A stretch of 64,000 bases of DNA, taken from Platerodrilus igneus (Eukaryota; Arthropoda; Insecta; Coleoptera; Lycidae). Positions 33,856-46,971 of the stretch are shown here, one piece after another; positions within the stretch are counted from its first letter, which is position 1; every line of letters starts with the position of its first letter. Location: positions 842,501 through 906,500 of the forward strand of contig JARFIW010001216.1 of the NCBI GenBank assembly GCA_036346225.1, read 5' to 3'. A program made the translations under genes and the position numbers. A model generated the notes under the pieces. The model ran no database searches, was not told the DNA's origin, and saw only the letters and a list, made by a program, of their open reading frames with translations.

Positions 33856-35966
33856 CTGTGAATGCTACATTTACTCCGGGTACTCCGCTTTAAGAATCGA
33901 GCCCCTACGAATTGGATGCCAAAGAATGCTGTGAAACCTACAAAGTTATTAAATTACCTGGTCCGTTAACTTTCTTCTGTTAATCGCCTCGGCTGCTCCT
34001 CTAGATAACTTTCATCCTCATACATAAAAAAAACAAACACATTCCTACCACAAACATCAACGTTAACTCTATTTACATCAATATTCACAATACATTAAAA
34101 TTTCAAAATTAATATTCAGGATAAATTTTAATATCGGAAAATTTCAAAATTAAATTCATTCTCATTTTAATGTGCATCCAGAATTAAAGTCCTTGTAGGA
34201 TGCCTACTAATTACTATAACAATATATGCAGAGTACAAAGGGAGCATCTACCACCCCCTTTACGTTAATTAACCAGGTTCGTCTAATTGAGCTCAAAGAC
34301 ATACCTAAAATTTCATCATAATCCAGAACATCAATACTAAATACCCCTTTCTACTTAAACAAGCAAATTTCATCTTAACATTAAAATTTTATGGTTAGTA
34401 CAATTTCACTAATGTCCATTTAAAGTAAATCAATTATAAAGTAATTCAACACACACAAAAATGTCAAACAAAATAGTATAATTTACCTGAAGGTTATTGT
34501 CCTCGTAGCTTCAATGTACATCGTCCCTTTAGTTAATCACACCATTCCAACAGGATTATATTTACGGCTTCTAATTCTCAACGCTTTTAAAATTTTCTCC
34601 ATCACCATTTATTTAAAATTGTTTCTGGGCTTTTCCGGAACTCATCTGTGTATATCTGACCCTGTTTTTGTGGATCCAGACACGTTTTTGAACCATTTAA
34701 TTATTAACACCCCCGAAAAATAACAAAGAAATTCATACTTCTTTCACCAATATACGCCAAAACTGCCTACTTTTGTGTATACATTTGTCGTTGTAAATTT
34801 TGCTAATTGGTACAGTGATACTAAATTTTATTACCTTGTATCTAAGTGCACTGAAGTACATTCATGTTAGCACGTAAATAACAAACTATTTTGAATCACT
34901 AAAATATACGAGCAAACTTTAAATTATTTTATCAAACTAAAATGCACTGTTTAACATCTTGAATCAAGTCGCGGATGTAAGAGAGCTTGTTTATATTCCC
35001 CTGGGTATATATAGCCGTTAGCCTGTCTGTCGGTCGAGTCTCAAAAACGGCCAGTTTCTAGAATTTCGTCATTCTATGTTCCCAGTCCGTAGCCTGTGCG
35101 TCGGTTTTTACGAATTTTGTACTCGCCCCATTTAAATCTCAGAAATTTCAACACGGCACGCAAAGTCTGGAAATAACTAATTGACTTTTATACCGAACTG
35201 TTATTTTTACCTCTCAAGTTTGCTTTTACTTTCAACCAATCGCAACCCCATGACGTTGCGCTACTCACGCCTTTTACTATATGTGTCTCGGTCTTGCGCA
35301 TATTATCTGTCTCTATCTAACCTGTTCTTAGTGGTGCAAATTGATATTCTTTATTATCGATTATTTCAGTCCATGTGGAGTGTGAAATAACCCACCTTTA
35401 GCATTTCTCGTAACTATTATGCGACGGTTTCTACAAGATTCTCTGAAACCATTTGTTATCTACACAATTTTCGCCGAAAGAGCTTTTTAAACTACGCAGG
35501 TGTTCAAACATACAATTAATTCTCAGAGCCTTATTTCGTGGTATTATAATCTTGGATTTTCACAGACTTTTATGCTTATTATTAATAATGGTTTAATTAA
35601 CTCCAATTAAAATTGACTTCTATCCTTTCATATTTAGCGAATACAAGTTAAATATTAATTATTATGTGTACACTCTGTTTAATACCGGTTACTTAAAATA
35701 GGGTTAATTAATATAAATTTTGCACGTAATTTGTCTTTGTTTCTTTACCAGGAATACTTAAATTACACGTAAAGCTTTTTAATACTGTTTCTTTTGATAT
35801 AAAGCGTCTTGTACATGATTTAAATCTCTTATGTTTAATGAAACTAATAAATTTTTATGCTTCACGGTTTTAATAACGCGTATTATCTAATAATATTCAT
35901 TATACACGGTGATTAAAATTATTTGATGTGATTATTTAATTTTCTACCCTGGTCTAAATATGAGTA
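33854..35966 (-). repeat. (TA)n-bordered repeat, copy B, inverted
   Basis: Inverted relative to copy A. The tail monomer is at 33893-33935 (CGAGCCCCTACGAATTGG), followed by the shared block near 33985-34260 (CGCCTCGGCTGCTC, AACACATTCCTACCAC). It ends at CCCTGGTCTAAATATGAGTA (35948) before a short TA run. No coding. A TATA-like GGGTATATATAGCC is near 35003. Confidence 0.7.
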
Positions 35967-35978
35967 ATATATATATAT

Positions 35979-38142
35979 TGTAGTGGTTTTAAAAGGTTAA
36001 ATTAACTATAAGCAAAGCAATTTGAAACACCCTGTATAGAGGAAACAACCAGAATTTACGTGCGAAATTTATTTCATTTAGTTCAGTTTAATGTAACAAG
36101 TATTAACAAAAATTTACAATTAATGATTAAAATTTAGTTAGGTTCGTAAAGAAAATAAATTTTAGAAGCCAATGCAATTTATTTATTAATTTACTGGAGT
36201 TTATTTACGCATAAAACATGAAAAATCAATAAATCCAAGGCGAATAGCGTTCGTTATAACAAAGAAATAAATCGGTTGGGTTGAAATACCATGAAAAGAA
36301 GCTCCTAGAAATGTTGTGTTAAAACGTCGGTTAATTAAACACCTGGATGTTTCTAAATGTCAAGTTCCACTGATTTTTATAGATAACAAACAAGTTTCAA
36401 AGAACATCGGGTAAACGGTTGGAGGGTTCGCGTAAATGTTAACGAAAAGTTTCCTTAAAGTGCAAAAGGATAGAGGGTAAATGAAATGCTTCGGACTGAG
36501 ACCGGCATAATAATAGAACATTTCAAAAAGCAAGTATTCAGTCCACATGAGGTCAATAGAACGCGGACAAGAATATAGATTCTCTACCACTCAAACAAGG
36601 TTAGCATGAAACAGATAAAATGCATAAGAAAGGGGCAGCGTTAAGATAGGCGGGATTTTGAAGACGTCAATGCATATACTATTGGTCGATGTCGTTAGTT
36701 TTAAAACAGGCAAACACGGGGATATTTGAAGTCGGGTTTATTGGAAAATATCGTAACGACGCGCTATATTTCGCAGATTTCGAAAACGGTTGAAACAAAA
36801 TTTTAAGAACGTGTTATTTTAAATTAGATTTTTCAGGGTAAGAGGGTCTGGAGAGGTTACAGTCGAAGCATTTAAATACTCTAGGCGAATTAGCACGGGT
36901 CTCTCTTATTTCATCGTTCTCTTAGTACTTTGATCGCTACAGACTACGAACGAGCTTGTAAGTAAATAAAATTATTTTAGTTTAAATAGTACAGTGTTGG
37001 CCTCATAATTTGATACGCGAATAAGTGTCGAGTCTAAATTCTAATTTGAGGTGCAACATTTATTTTAAACAAACTCGGGAGGTAACGTAAATTTAAAGTA
37101 AATTAAACGAAAGTACGCAAGCATGAAAGAAGTGGAATTAATTTGGATTTGAAATTGGATGTACCGGGAAAGCAGCACAACTTAAATGGGGTTCTTCTAC
37201 GAATAGCTAGAGGCGGACAGCAGAGCAGAGCGAAACTACTTTACCGCATCATCAACGGAGTGGAGGTCTTCAAGAAATTCCAGGTAGCGCTTTAAAATTG
37301 TTGTTGTTATAAACTATGAAACTATGATAATTGTGTGACGTGTGAGAGTAAATTTTGAAGGTGTTGTGCATTATTTTGCGTATTGAAAATAATACGTATG
37401 ACTAACTTTATTAAGGTATTTAAATAGAAATCTAAAGGTGTAGATAAAGCTTATTAACGTTCCATCAGGAATTTACAATTTTTATTGTGAAGAGTACATG
37501 GGTTTGTTTTTTTGTTGGTTGTAAGAGTATGCGAAGTACAAAAGCATACATTATTCATAATTAACTGGGTTATCATGAGCTCACCATACTCCAGAGTATA
37601 CAAATTCAAAATAAATTATAAATAAAGAATGAAAATAAGGTATTACTCAGGGCCCATTTACTCCGGGTATATTCAATGTGTGCGATATTTTAAAATTGAA
37701 ATCCAGGACAGTACAAAAATAGGATTTATTGAGGTGTAACTTGATCTCTGAAATGTGGATAATCTTGAATTTTATTTGTAAATAGTGTTAAATAAATATT
37801 GTATGATGGTTGTATTATTTTGTGGTTTTATTGAAAGTGTGCGTGATTGATACTGAGTATAATAGTGAATCTAGGTATCCAAGAGGAGACCCAACTGAGC
37901 TAGCCTGGGAACTGAAAAAGAATTAAGGTGATGAAGAGAGGAATCTGGGTAAAAGATTATTATTTTTATTAAATTTTTCTATTGTGTGAATTTATTTGCG
38001 ATTTTGGAAAATAAATAAAATTTTCGAATATTTTGTTATTGAGGCTCGAATGTATTTTTACTCTGGCGAGGCTTTTCCCTAGGTGCCACGGCAATTTATG
38101 ACGCCCAATTCGTGAGGCTTGATTATTTATAAGGTTCCACGG

Positions 38143-38144
<2 letters not shown>
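35979..38144 (+). repeat. (TA)n-bordered repeat, copy C
   Basis: Follows B after a 14-bp TA run. It shares with A, in direct orientation, ACGTGCGAAATTTAT (near 36060), TTGAAATACCATGAAAA (near 36280) and TTTCTAAATGTCAAGTT (near 36350), and the tail CGCCCAATTCGTGAGGCTTG (38102) ahead of GGCAATATAT. It is more diverged than A is from B. A CACCCTGTATA motif is at 36030. No gene. Confidence 0.6.

Positions 38145-38176
<32 letters not shown>
38145..38176. repeat. (TA)n microsatellite
   Basis: TA run between copies C and D. C ends CCACGGCAA and D begins TTGCTGTGA on its two sides, so the junction is symmetric. Confidence 0.95.
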
Positions 38177-38178
<2 letters not shown>

Positions 38179-39899
38179 CTGTGATAAGAAATTGTTTAGG
38201 GGTGTATTGAGTAGTAAGGGTCGTGTAGTAACTATAAATAGCAATGGGAATCAGAAAACTGCATTTATTTAGCAGAAAAATAAGTAATTCGTACATTATG
38301 TAAATGGCAAGCATTTAACACCCTGTATATAGACCGTAATTAACATTAATCAATGCAAGTGAGCATATCTTTCAACAATAGAATGGGTATTCAGCAGAGA
38401 AATAATCGTACATGTAATTAGAACTACGTTGAGAAGTGTTTAACAAGTTTATAAAATAAAGACGCAGAAGATAAAACAAAACCTAATAAGTCCTCATGCA
38501 ATTACGCTTGTGATAAAGAAGGAACAATATGCGCTTTGATAGAAAAACGCACTTTCAAAGATCAGTCTAAATAAATACATGATCGAAAACAGCACTAGAG
38601 TTACATCATTTATTTATGTACAATTATCCAAAAGCATTATCTATACAAATCACAGACGTAAGTTAAAAGTCTGGCCACAATAACAAATAATAAAGCAATC
38701 AATAATCGCAAATAAACACCATGACACGGAAATACAAAGGAGTTTCATCAGAAATCAGCTTGAAATATTAAAGACAAACCTGGTTGGTCGCGGCAATCTG
38801 CAAGACTGCTTGTAGTGGGAAAAGCTATACAACACCTACAGGTGATAAGGCAGCTCAGTTTCCACTTAAAGCACGTTGAATCCACATCACTTTTAACCGA
38901 AAATCTACGCGTAAGATAAATAAAATTAATAATATAGTGAAAATAGTGCTGTATAAAAATTGTGTTAAGAATATATGAAAAGTTTATGGCGTTTTTCAGA
39001 AAACGTGAGTAGAGATTGGTTAATTAATTTAAATTAAATATTTATAATGATATAGGGCTTCTAATCTGCGTCGAAAACAATACTTCTGGTATATGTTTCT
39101 GGTATAATTCTGGGACAATTCTAATACGTTGCTAATTTATGACCCGAAGTCTGGAATTTCAAGTGGTATTTAAGGAAAGAGATTCAAAGCATATGCAGAG
39201 AAATATAGAATAAAGTACGAGGTGATTTTTGGAAAGCAAGGGGTAACCGTACTGAAATATTGGTTCGACAAAGCAGAGCATTGGTATTCGATTGAAGACA
39301 GCAAGGAGGTGTTGATGCACAACACGAAACAACATATCAGGAGATCACATGTCAGATCTACTTAATTGTAAGGAATATTTTCAATTTAAATTTTTATACT
39401 GAATTTATTCAATTTATCCAAAACTTGTAAAGAGTCAACAGGAACATTGCATACGTTTAAACTTACGTGATAAATAACAAAAAAAATTGTCTCGAACGTT
39501 CCACATTTTTTTTGTAAAGGTGTAGTTTTTGGTGATTTTATTTAAACTAAAACAATATAAATTTTGGGATAAATAATCCATATAATATTAATTGATTGAA
39601 GGGTGTATTTAAAGAATTTCAAAAATTGTAAATATTATTTCCTTTCATTATATGAATGTTCATCGACTTCGTTTTATCAATTCACACAAAGGAATCATCA
39701 AGGGGTAAAAGAAAAGTGGTCATCATAACGTTGTGCACTCTGTGTAGATTAAAAAGGGCTAGCCGTGGCATAATAAAAATTAATAGATTAATTTGAGAGA
39801 AACACAGAGCGGAGGTGTTCTGCTAGAATATTTACTACACCGAGTACGGCGTTATCATATCAATTTATATGACAACAACGTGGGGAGAAAACTACATAG

Positions 39900-39901
<2 letters not shown>
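38177..39901. repeat. (TA)n-bordered repeat D, weakly related
   Basis: Bounded by TA runs with TTGCTGTG at the left and CATAGCAA at the right, a short inverted terminal match. It has AACACCCTGTATA near 38320 as in C. Otherwise mostly unrelated, with no coding. It may be a diverged family member or merely DNA trapped between two TA runs. Confidence 0.4.

Positions 39902-39939
<38 letters not shown>
39902..39939. repeat. (TA)n microsatellite
   Basis: TA run directly at the truncated 3' end of the hAT pseudogene. Confidence 0.95.
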
Positions 39940-39946
<7 letters not shown>

Positions 39947-39954
39947 ATTAGTTT

Positions 39955-41790
39955 TGGGTTTTAGGTCAGCAGGTCGTTCTTTTTTCAGCCAATTCACTAT
40001 CTGTAGGCCTGTAGGCATTTGTTCGGCTAAAGACTGTGCTACAAGTTTAGTTTCTTAGAGAATAACATCAAATTTATCTCTCAAACTGTTCATTTCACTT
40101 ATCAGACTATCTATCTGCGACACTTCTTCATCGAGAAAGGTTTCTCGTGCTTGGAGAACTTTGTTTCGGTGATCAATTGAAACAAGAATTTTGAACCAAG
40201 TTGTGTCTATTAGTATGCATTTTAAAGATTTAAGATATTTTTCAATTCCCAAGAGTTCGGTTTTGCATTCTGCTGACATGTTTAGTTTGATACATTCAGC
40301 GACAGCTTTTTTAATACCAGGAAGGTGTTTAGCGAGGGGCTTCACTGCATCTACTCGGGTAGACCATCTTGTGTCTGAAAGTTTGTGAAAAGAACATCGT
40401 ATTTCTCTTTCAAAGATTCCCACGTATGTGGTGATTTTGAAAAAAATTTGTACAAATGTTGTAGAACACAAAAAAACATAACAGCATCCTTGCATGATTC
40501 TGCCGCGTTCACACCAACTAGGTTGAGACTGTGTGCAGCACAATTTGAAAATAATGCATAAGGGTAGATTTCAGCTATACGAGTTTTAACCCCTTTATAC
40601 ATACCAACCGTGCTTGGTCTATTGTCGAAACCTTGCTCCCTGCTATCATTTAAAAGAATGCTATGCTTGGCCAACTCATTCACGATTTCATTAGCAATTT
40701 CTTCTCCAGTTTTATTATTACACTTTACAAAACCTAAAAATCTTTCAGCAATTTTAACACCAGAATCATGTTCAGATAAATATCGTAAAATAAATATCAC
40801 CTAATCTTCGTGTGCTACATCTTGCGTTGCATCTACTAATATAGCACAATACTTGATCTTTTCTCTTTCCATTAAAGTTTTGTTAAGAACTCTCTTGCCA
40901 CAAACTTGTATGAACTCGTTTTGAGATTGCCATGATAAATCATGAGCTTGGAGACGTTTTTCTTTTTCTTGGTGTTCTTGTACACTTGTAGCATGCTCTC
41001 TTAGCAAAGGATCATATTTTGATAACAATTCTATGATTCCCAAGAAATTCCCATTATGTAGATCGCCAATTTTTGAGGAATTGCCCCTGAAAGGCAGTCC
41101 CCTAAAAACAAAACCACTGCCAGTAAACGTTGCGGTAATTCCTGCCAGTATCTTTTCCTTCGTGTCAATTCTTCATCAAGCTGAGACTGAATGCAAGTCC
41201 CTTCTTTAAGTCGCCTTTCTAGAACTCGCCACTCAATGTAGCATCTCTTGTGATGAGCACTAGTTTTGTGATTCGGGAGCTTATCATACAGCTTTCGCCA
41301 GTTCATCTCCTTTTTCCATCCTAACTCGCTCATAAGAACTAAACGATTACCTCCAACAAGCTCACTGGTAGAACTCAACAATATACATAGAAAACAAAGA
41401 ATGGACTGATTTTTCTGACTCCAGTATAACCAGTCTCTTCGCCGAAGTTCTCCATTTTTGGTTTTTGAATGGTGCACAATCTGAGGAAAAGCTCTTTTTC
41501 CATCACTAGGAAGGTTTTCTGGAATGATTGTGTTTGGCCCTTTTCTAACATAATTTTCAATAATATTTGCATTTGGATAACCTGATAAATTACCTAAATC
41601 TGAAAATTCACAATAACATTCGGGTTCAACAATGTCAATTATATGCCTATTATCTAATTGAGTGTATTCAAATTCAATTTTAACATCTAGTTTAACATCA
41701 TTACCATGTAAATTAAGATTACCTGGGGTAGATACTTTAGGTTCGTCCTTTTCTTATGTGAGTCTAATACTCCCACCGATACGGCCTTAA
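39955..41790 (-). pseudogene. hAT-type (ZMYM-like) transposase pseudogene
   Basis: Minus-strand frames in order from 41790: an N-terminal stretch with NANIIENYVRKGPN, then a TTF-type zinc-finger region (RRRDWLYWSQKNQS), HHKRCYIEWRVLERRL, a DUF4371-like block (LLSKYDPLLREH, DLSWQSQNEFI), ILVDATQDVAHED, CAAHSLNLVGVNAAESCKDA and DTRWSTRVDAVKP. These are the marks of the hAT branch that includes ZMYM1-like proteins. It is broken by shifts or stops near 41480, 41035, 40800, 40360 and 40058. The coding remnant ends at the (TA)n tract without a recognisable HATC dimerisation domain, so the C-terminus is truncated or lost. Confidence 0.85.
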
Positions 41791-42279
41791 GTTTTTCATG
41801 TCCAATGTTCTTAGACTTTTCTTGCTATTTCAAATTTCTGGTCTCTCTCTTTCCGTTTCTGTGCGCCGGACTTATGTTTATAATTATCCTTTTTTTTTAA
41901 AAAATACGTATTCACAGAACTGAACGACGTTTATATTACGCACGTCGCACACACGGAACTAATTATTTTTCAAGACTATTAATTGTCATCAGTCAGTAAA
42001 AAAACAATGAAACAAAGAATGGTGCCACATGAACTGTAGTGGAAGATCGATAGAATGCAAAGTGAACACCGTAGTACTGGAAACAGCAAAGTTTACGAAT
42101 ATTACGACGTACGTGGGAATCACTCGGATATTCGTCGTGACGTGACCGCGCTGGCGCCACCAGCGCGAGGTACTATCTTCCTGCAGCGTGCCACATTGTC
42201 GCCAAGTCGACCCGAATATTAAACATTAATCAGATTACAACGTCGTATTTTAAGAGTTTTCGTTTGTGTGTAAATATAA
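41791..42279. other. Upstream part of the hAT fragment and anonymous DNA
   Basis: No gene. This probably includes the 5' end of the hAT element, but no matching terminal repeat pair was found for the pseudogene itself. Confidence 0.35.
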
Positions 42280-42287
42280 ACCAATAA

Positions 42288-42472
42288 CAGTGGCGTAACG
42301 TTCACCCCGCAGCCCCCGCGGTGCGGGTGGTTCAGTCCACAAAAGGGCACTGCGACAACTACAGAAGGGCCCTGCTACAGCTACAGATATAACTCAACTC
42401 CAACTAAACAGCTTCAGAATTTAATTTAATCTTTCTTGCAGGGAGGTCCATCAGTTTTGAGTTACGTCACTG
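42288..42472. mobile_element. hAT MITE, 185 bp
   Basis: Ends CAGTGGCGTAACG and GTTACGTCACTG are imperfect terminal inverted repeats of the hAT type. The flanks are ACCAATAA (42280-42287) and ACTAATAA (42473-42480), an 8-bp target duplication with one mismatch. There is no coding capacity. It may have been mobilised by a transposase related to the pseudogene next to it, but shared termini cannot be shown. Confidence 0.85.
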
Positions 42473-42480
42473 ACTAATAA

Positions 42481-42974
42481 ACTGTAGTTAGTTTTAAAGA
42501 TTTAACTAGTTAAACCCTGTCGAAATTCGACTGTTATTTTAGCAGATACCTTACCCGTCATTATGTTCTCTAAATAAGTATAGTGGAAGAAATGTACTTA
42601 TGCAATGTATTGAGCAGTGTATTATCCATTTAAAGACATTAAATTGTGGAATTCTACTACATTAGTAATTGGTAGCCTATAAGACGGATCACCAATAATA
42701 AACGCTGCAAATAAGTTTCACTAGGTTTTTATTTTTTTTTTGACTAACTGCGGGCGGATGGCAAGAGGGCTTTCGTCATTATTAAATATAAAATAATCAA
42801 CTGCTCTGAACGGAAATTACTATCACCTAAAAGTGGAATAACGAGACATTGCATTATAGTCGAAGATTATTAAAACTAACGGATTTACTAAACAATTCTG
42901 AAAAAAAATATCAAAAACGCAAAGACTAAACTACTACATTACAATTAGGCCTTCTTTTAAGAAAATTGTTTACC
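42481..42974. other. Anonymous sequence
   Basis: Nothing supported. Confidence 0.4.
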
Positions 42975-42979
42975 GCAGT

Positions 42980-43402
42980 TATTAACGCTCGGTTAAGACA
43001 CAGTGGACTGTAATTTTTTAAACATGAACAAACAAAAATAAAGCAATGAACTTACCCAAGATCTGCAGCTCGCTTTAAATAGGCGTTTAAAGGGTGAGAT
43101 TTAGGATGGTCATTGAAAGAAGGCAAGGATCACCAATTTAGAAATTTAACGTTTTCGAACCCACTCTAAGACGGGTGCAAGGGGTTATTTTGACGTACAC
43201 GCCGATGCCACAATTTACTAGCGAACCGAATCACACCGATGTTTTTTACTATCTGTTTTAATTTAGTTATTGTCAGAATTGGCATATGTTTCAATTTATC
43301 TATAAATTAAAATAACCTGAATTGAATGCTATTCTGGCAATAATTTATCGGATTACTGAACTGTAATTTAAAAATAAAAGGAATTTGTTGCCGGCGTTAC
43401 CA
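42980..43402 (-). repeat. 3' LTR of BEL copy 2
   Basis: 423 bp. On the minus strand it starts TGGTAACGCCGG and ends GAGCGTTAATA. It is preceded on that strand by the purine-rich GGCCGGAGGATA. Confidence 0.9.
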
Positions 43403-43508
43403 TATCCTCCGGCCTTAAAATAAGATTTTAACAAAATGAAAAATTCATATTAAATGAAAAAAAAGAAAAGAAAAGAAAACTATAAACAGCGCATGTAAAA
43501 AAAAATGT

Positions 43509-45041
43509 TTACTGCGTGGGGAGTGAACACAGCTTTGCTACTGGACGGGTATAAACCCCATCTTTTGTACGTACTGTGACAACTCTAATAATGCCGTCTT
43601 TTCCGGGGTGAGTTTGTTCAATTACCCCTGTTGGCCACTGCAAAGGCGGGCAATTATCGCGCATCACTATCACGACTATACCTGGCTCAACAGGACAGGA
43701 AGGTGTATTCCACTTCTGTCGGGATTGTAGTTCACACAAGTATTCCCTAGACCATCGCTTTCAATAGGATTGAACAATTTGATCTAAGAGTTGTTTGCGA
43801 TTTACAAGCGTAAGTGCCTTTCCGGTTTCATCGGCAGCGGGCAAGAACTGCAACGGGGTGAGAGTTAAAAAATGAGCAGGCGATAATGCGAGAGGTTCCG
43901 AAGGGCTTGAACTAAGCCAGCATAACGGACGTGAATTTAACAACGCTTCGATTTGTGTTAAAACCGTTGAAAATTCTTCATAAGAAAGTATTTGCTCTCC
44001 CACAACTTTTATTAAATGACCTTTCACGCTTTTAATATTCGCCTCCCATATTCCTCCAAAATGAGGAGCCGAAGGCGGATTGAATTTCCAAGCAATTCAC
44101 CTTTGACTAAGTTCATGACCAATGGCATTTAGGCAATTTGAATTTCGGAAAAATTCTTGAAGGGAATCTAAATAATTTTTAGCGCCCACGAAATTTGTCC
44201 CGCGGTCGGAATACATAACCGCACATGGTCCCCTTCTAGCAAGGAAACGCTTAAATGCGGCAAGGAATATGTCGGTTGACAAACTTGACGCTAATTCTAG
44301 ATGCACGGCACGAGTTGTTAAACAAACAAATATGCATATATAGGCCTTTTGAGCTTTAACTCCCTGGTGTCGACTAAGAGTTATATTAAAAGGTCCGGCA
44401 AAATCAGTGCCAGTATGCATAAATGCTTTGGCCTGATTAACCCTAGGAGACGGTAAGTCAGACATAAGAGGAAAAGAAGGTCGAGGTTTTCTTCTGAAAC
44501 GATGATTACAATTTTGAACCCGAGTCCGAACCAAATTTCTAGCCGCTATAATCCAAAAATGCTGACGTAATAGAGAAAGCAAAAGATGTGGCCCTGCGTG
44601 TAAATTTTTTACATGAAAATGATCAATTAATAAATCGGCAAAACGATCTTTCTTAGGTAAAAGAACTGGATGCTGCTAATCATATGAAATATTTGCATTT
44701 GACAGACGACCTCCAACTCTAATTAAGTTATTTGAAAGAAAAGGATTCAAATGTCGAAAGGGTTTCGAACAAAGTTGTCCCTTTTCCAGAAAAGTCTTTT
44801 CGGAGAAAAAATGTTTATCTTGCACTACTAAAATTAGAATATTTTCCGCCGCAACAAGATCTTCCGCAGAAATGCGGTTCCTTTTAGGCAAACGTTTAAC
44901 AGTCAATGATTTTAATAGGCCAATCGCTTTCTTGAGAAAGAAGCCACGATGGCCCCTGCAACCACAACTCGGCGTTAAGAAATTGATTTGGAGATATACC
45001 GCGAGACGCACAAGCGGCAGGATTTGAAATGCCATCAACAT
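43509..45041 (-). pseudogene. BEL copy 2 integrase and DUF5641
   Basis: The N-terminal piece (45041-44676) has LSNNLIRVGGRLSNANISYD and stops. The core (44582-44097) has GTDFAGPFNI and YSDRGTNFVGA, so the first two catalytic Asp residues are kept. After a shift comes a piece with [13 protein letters not shown] near 44050 and the block [11 protein letters not shown]. The last piece, 43739-43509, is the DUF5641 tail (VVIVMRDNCPPLQW, RPVAKLCSLP). The zinc-binding region reads CNHRFRRKP, lacking the usual second Cys. At least three breaks make it non-functional. Confidence 0.9.
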
Positions 45042-45300
45042 GAAACCAGCGAGTTACTGGTAATAAATTTTGAATTTTTGCCATTCGATTGGCTACAAAA
45101 GATTTCCAACAATGGGGCGATTTATGAATCCAGTTAAGAACCACCATGGAATCAGAAAACGCAAAAACTTGTTTGATAGTGCATCGTGAGGAATATGTGC
45201 GAATGATGCAATTTAATAGTCTTGCAAGCAATAAAGCAGCACATAACTCCAAACGAGGAATAGTGACAGTTTTATTGGAGCCAATTTAGCTTTACCGCAT
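44896..45300 (-). pseudogene. BEL copy 2 RNase H end
   Basis: 45252-44896 carries MELCAALLLARLL, FAFSDSMVVLNWIH and NPAACASRG, the RNase H blocks (E, then D in a SDS-x-VVL motif) of BEL elements. It is separated from RT by a frameshift near 45250-45290. Confidence 0.85.
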
Positions 45301-46952
45301 AGTAAAATAATTTTTACTTCGCCATCCAGAGACACTGTTCGGGCGTATACGACGGCACTGTATGCCTTTTCAGAAGCATCGCAAAATCTCACAAGTTGTA
45401 ATGACGTTACTGATGAATATCCGATGTGTCGAGATATTTTAAAGTCGGAAAGTTGAATTATTTCTTGCTGAAAGGTATTCCACAAACCTTTAATATATGG
45501 AGGGGTTTCTTCATCCCAAGACAACTTTAATATCCATAATTCTTTGATTAGTAGTTTGGCAAAAATTGTCACGGGAGATAAGAGCCCTAATGGATCCCAC
45601 ATTCTAGCTACAGTGGAAAGAATATTTCTCTTTGTACAGATTTCATTTGGACCTTTAACCGCAACTGTTAAATTATCAACCTTTGGATGCCATTGAAGAC
45701 CCAATAACTTTAAAATATTGCTTTCGAAATCTACAACATTGTACATTCGAATATTTTCAGATATTTCGTTTGTTAAATGCGAAGAATTTTTGGCCCATTT
45801 AACTAACTGAAAACCTCCGGCCGTGAAAAGCCCGAGCAGTTCATGATAAAGGACTTTGGCATTATCTAAAGATTCCACCAAAGAAATTACGTCAGCTACA
45901 TACATATCTCTTTGTACAACTGCGGATGCAAGCGGAAAATTTTTTGCTTCATCTAATGCTAGCTGAAGTACAGTACGTAGAGCTAAATATGGAGATGATT
46001 TGACACCAAAAGTGACTCTTGTGAGTTGATACGTTTGCAATGATTCATCTGTGCTGAATCGCCAAAGCAAACGTTGATAAGATTGATGTTCGGAACATAT
46101 TTTTATTTGATGAAACATCTGACGAACGTCAGAAATAAAGGCTAATTCCATTAATCGAAAATTAATTAATATGCAAAATAAATCGGTTTGCAATTTTGGA
46201 CCGGCATAAAGGCAGTCATTTAAAGATTTATTAAATGCATCTTTAGACGATGCATCAAAAACGATGCGTAAAGGGGTAGAAACCGATTCTTCCTTAAACA
46301 CCCCGTGATGAGGAATAAAGTATCCTTTGAAATGAGGAGTACAATTTGGAATAAGGTTTATATGACCTTGCTCAATATAATCTTTCATCGCCGAACTATA
46401 GGCTACTCTGTATGACGGCGATAAAGAAAATATTTTTTCTAGAGAATAAAATCTGCGCAAAGCTGTGGAAAAGGAATTTCCTAAGTTTGGCGGATATTCT
46501 GTAAAAGGTAAAGCAACAATGTATCGACCAGCATCATCTCGTTTTGTTGAAGTAGAGAACAATTCTTCACATTTAATATCATCGGAAAAACGAGTAACGA
46601 CTTTACCTACTTCTTCAAGCTTCCAAAATTTCTGTAGCAAAGGTTCTATGACCCCGGACCCTTCAACACAACAATAAACCTGTAAATTGGTCGTGACATT
46701 TTGAATTGGAGTTTGACCCATAATTATAAATCTTAAAGTGGAATTTATGGCAACGGGTAAATCGGGACTTGAATATTTGAATGATTCCAAAATATGAGGT
46801 ACAAGTTCAGCACCTATAATTCCGTGAATTTCTCCAGGACGAAAGAAAGTTTCATCGGCTAAACGTAGATTGCTGAAATGTTTACAAACTGCTGGGTCGA
46901 TAGCACAAGATGGCAAACGATCCGTGATTTTGTCTAGCACGAACGCTTGCAT
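45213..46952 (-). pseudogene. BEL copy 2 RT with YVAD active site
   Basis: Longest frame of this element (579 codons). RT blocks: GYFIPHHGVFKEE, LRIVFDASSKD, FISDVRQMFHQI, VTFGVKSSPYLA, then RDMYVADVIS at about 45880-45910. The second residue pair of the catalytic YVDD box is AD, with GCT at about 45894-45896, which should abolish polymerase activity. The connection region TKRNILSTVARMWDPLGLL and the RNase H start (LVRFCDASEKAYSA) follow, precisely the part missing from BEL copy 1. Confidence 0.92.
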
Positions 46953-46971
46953 TTTGTATTTAACATCTGCA

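Noticed and set aside
33749..33934. ORF of alternating Tyr and Ile
   Set aside because: It is a translation of a (TA)n microsatellite.
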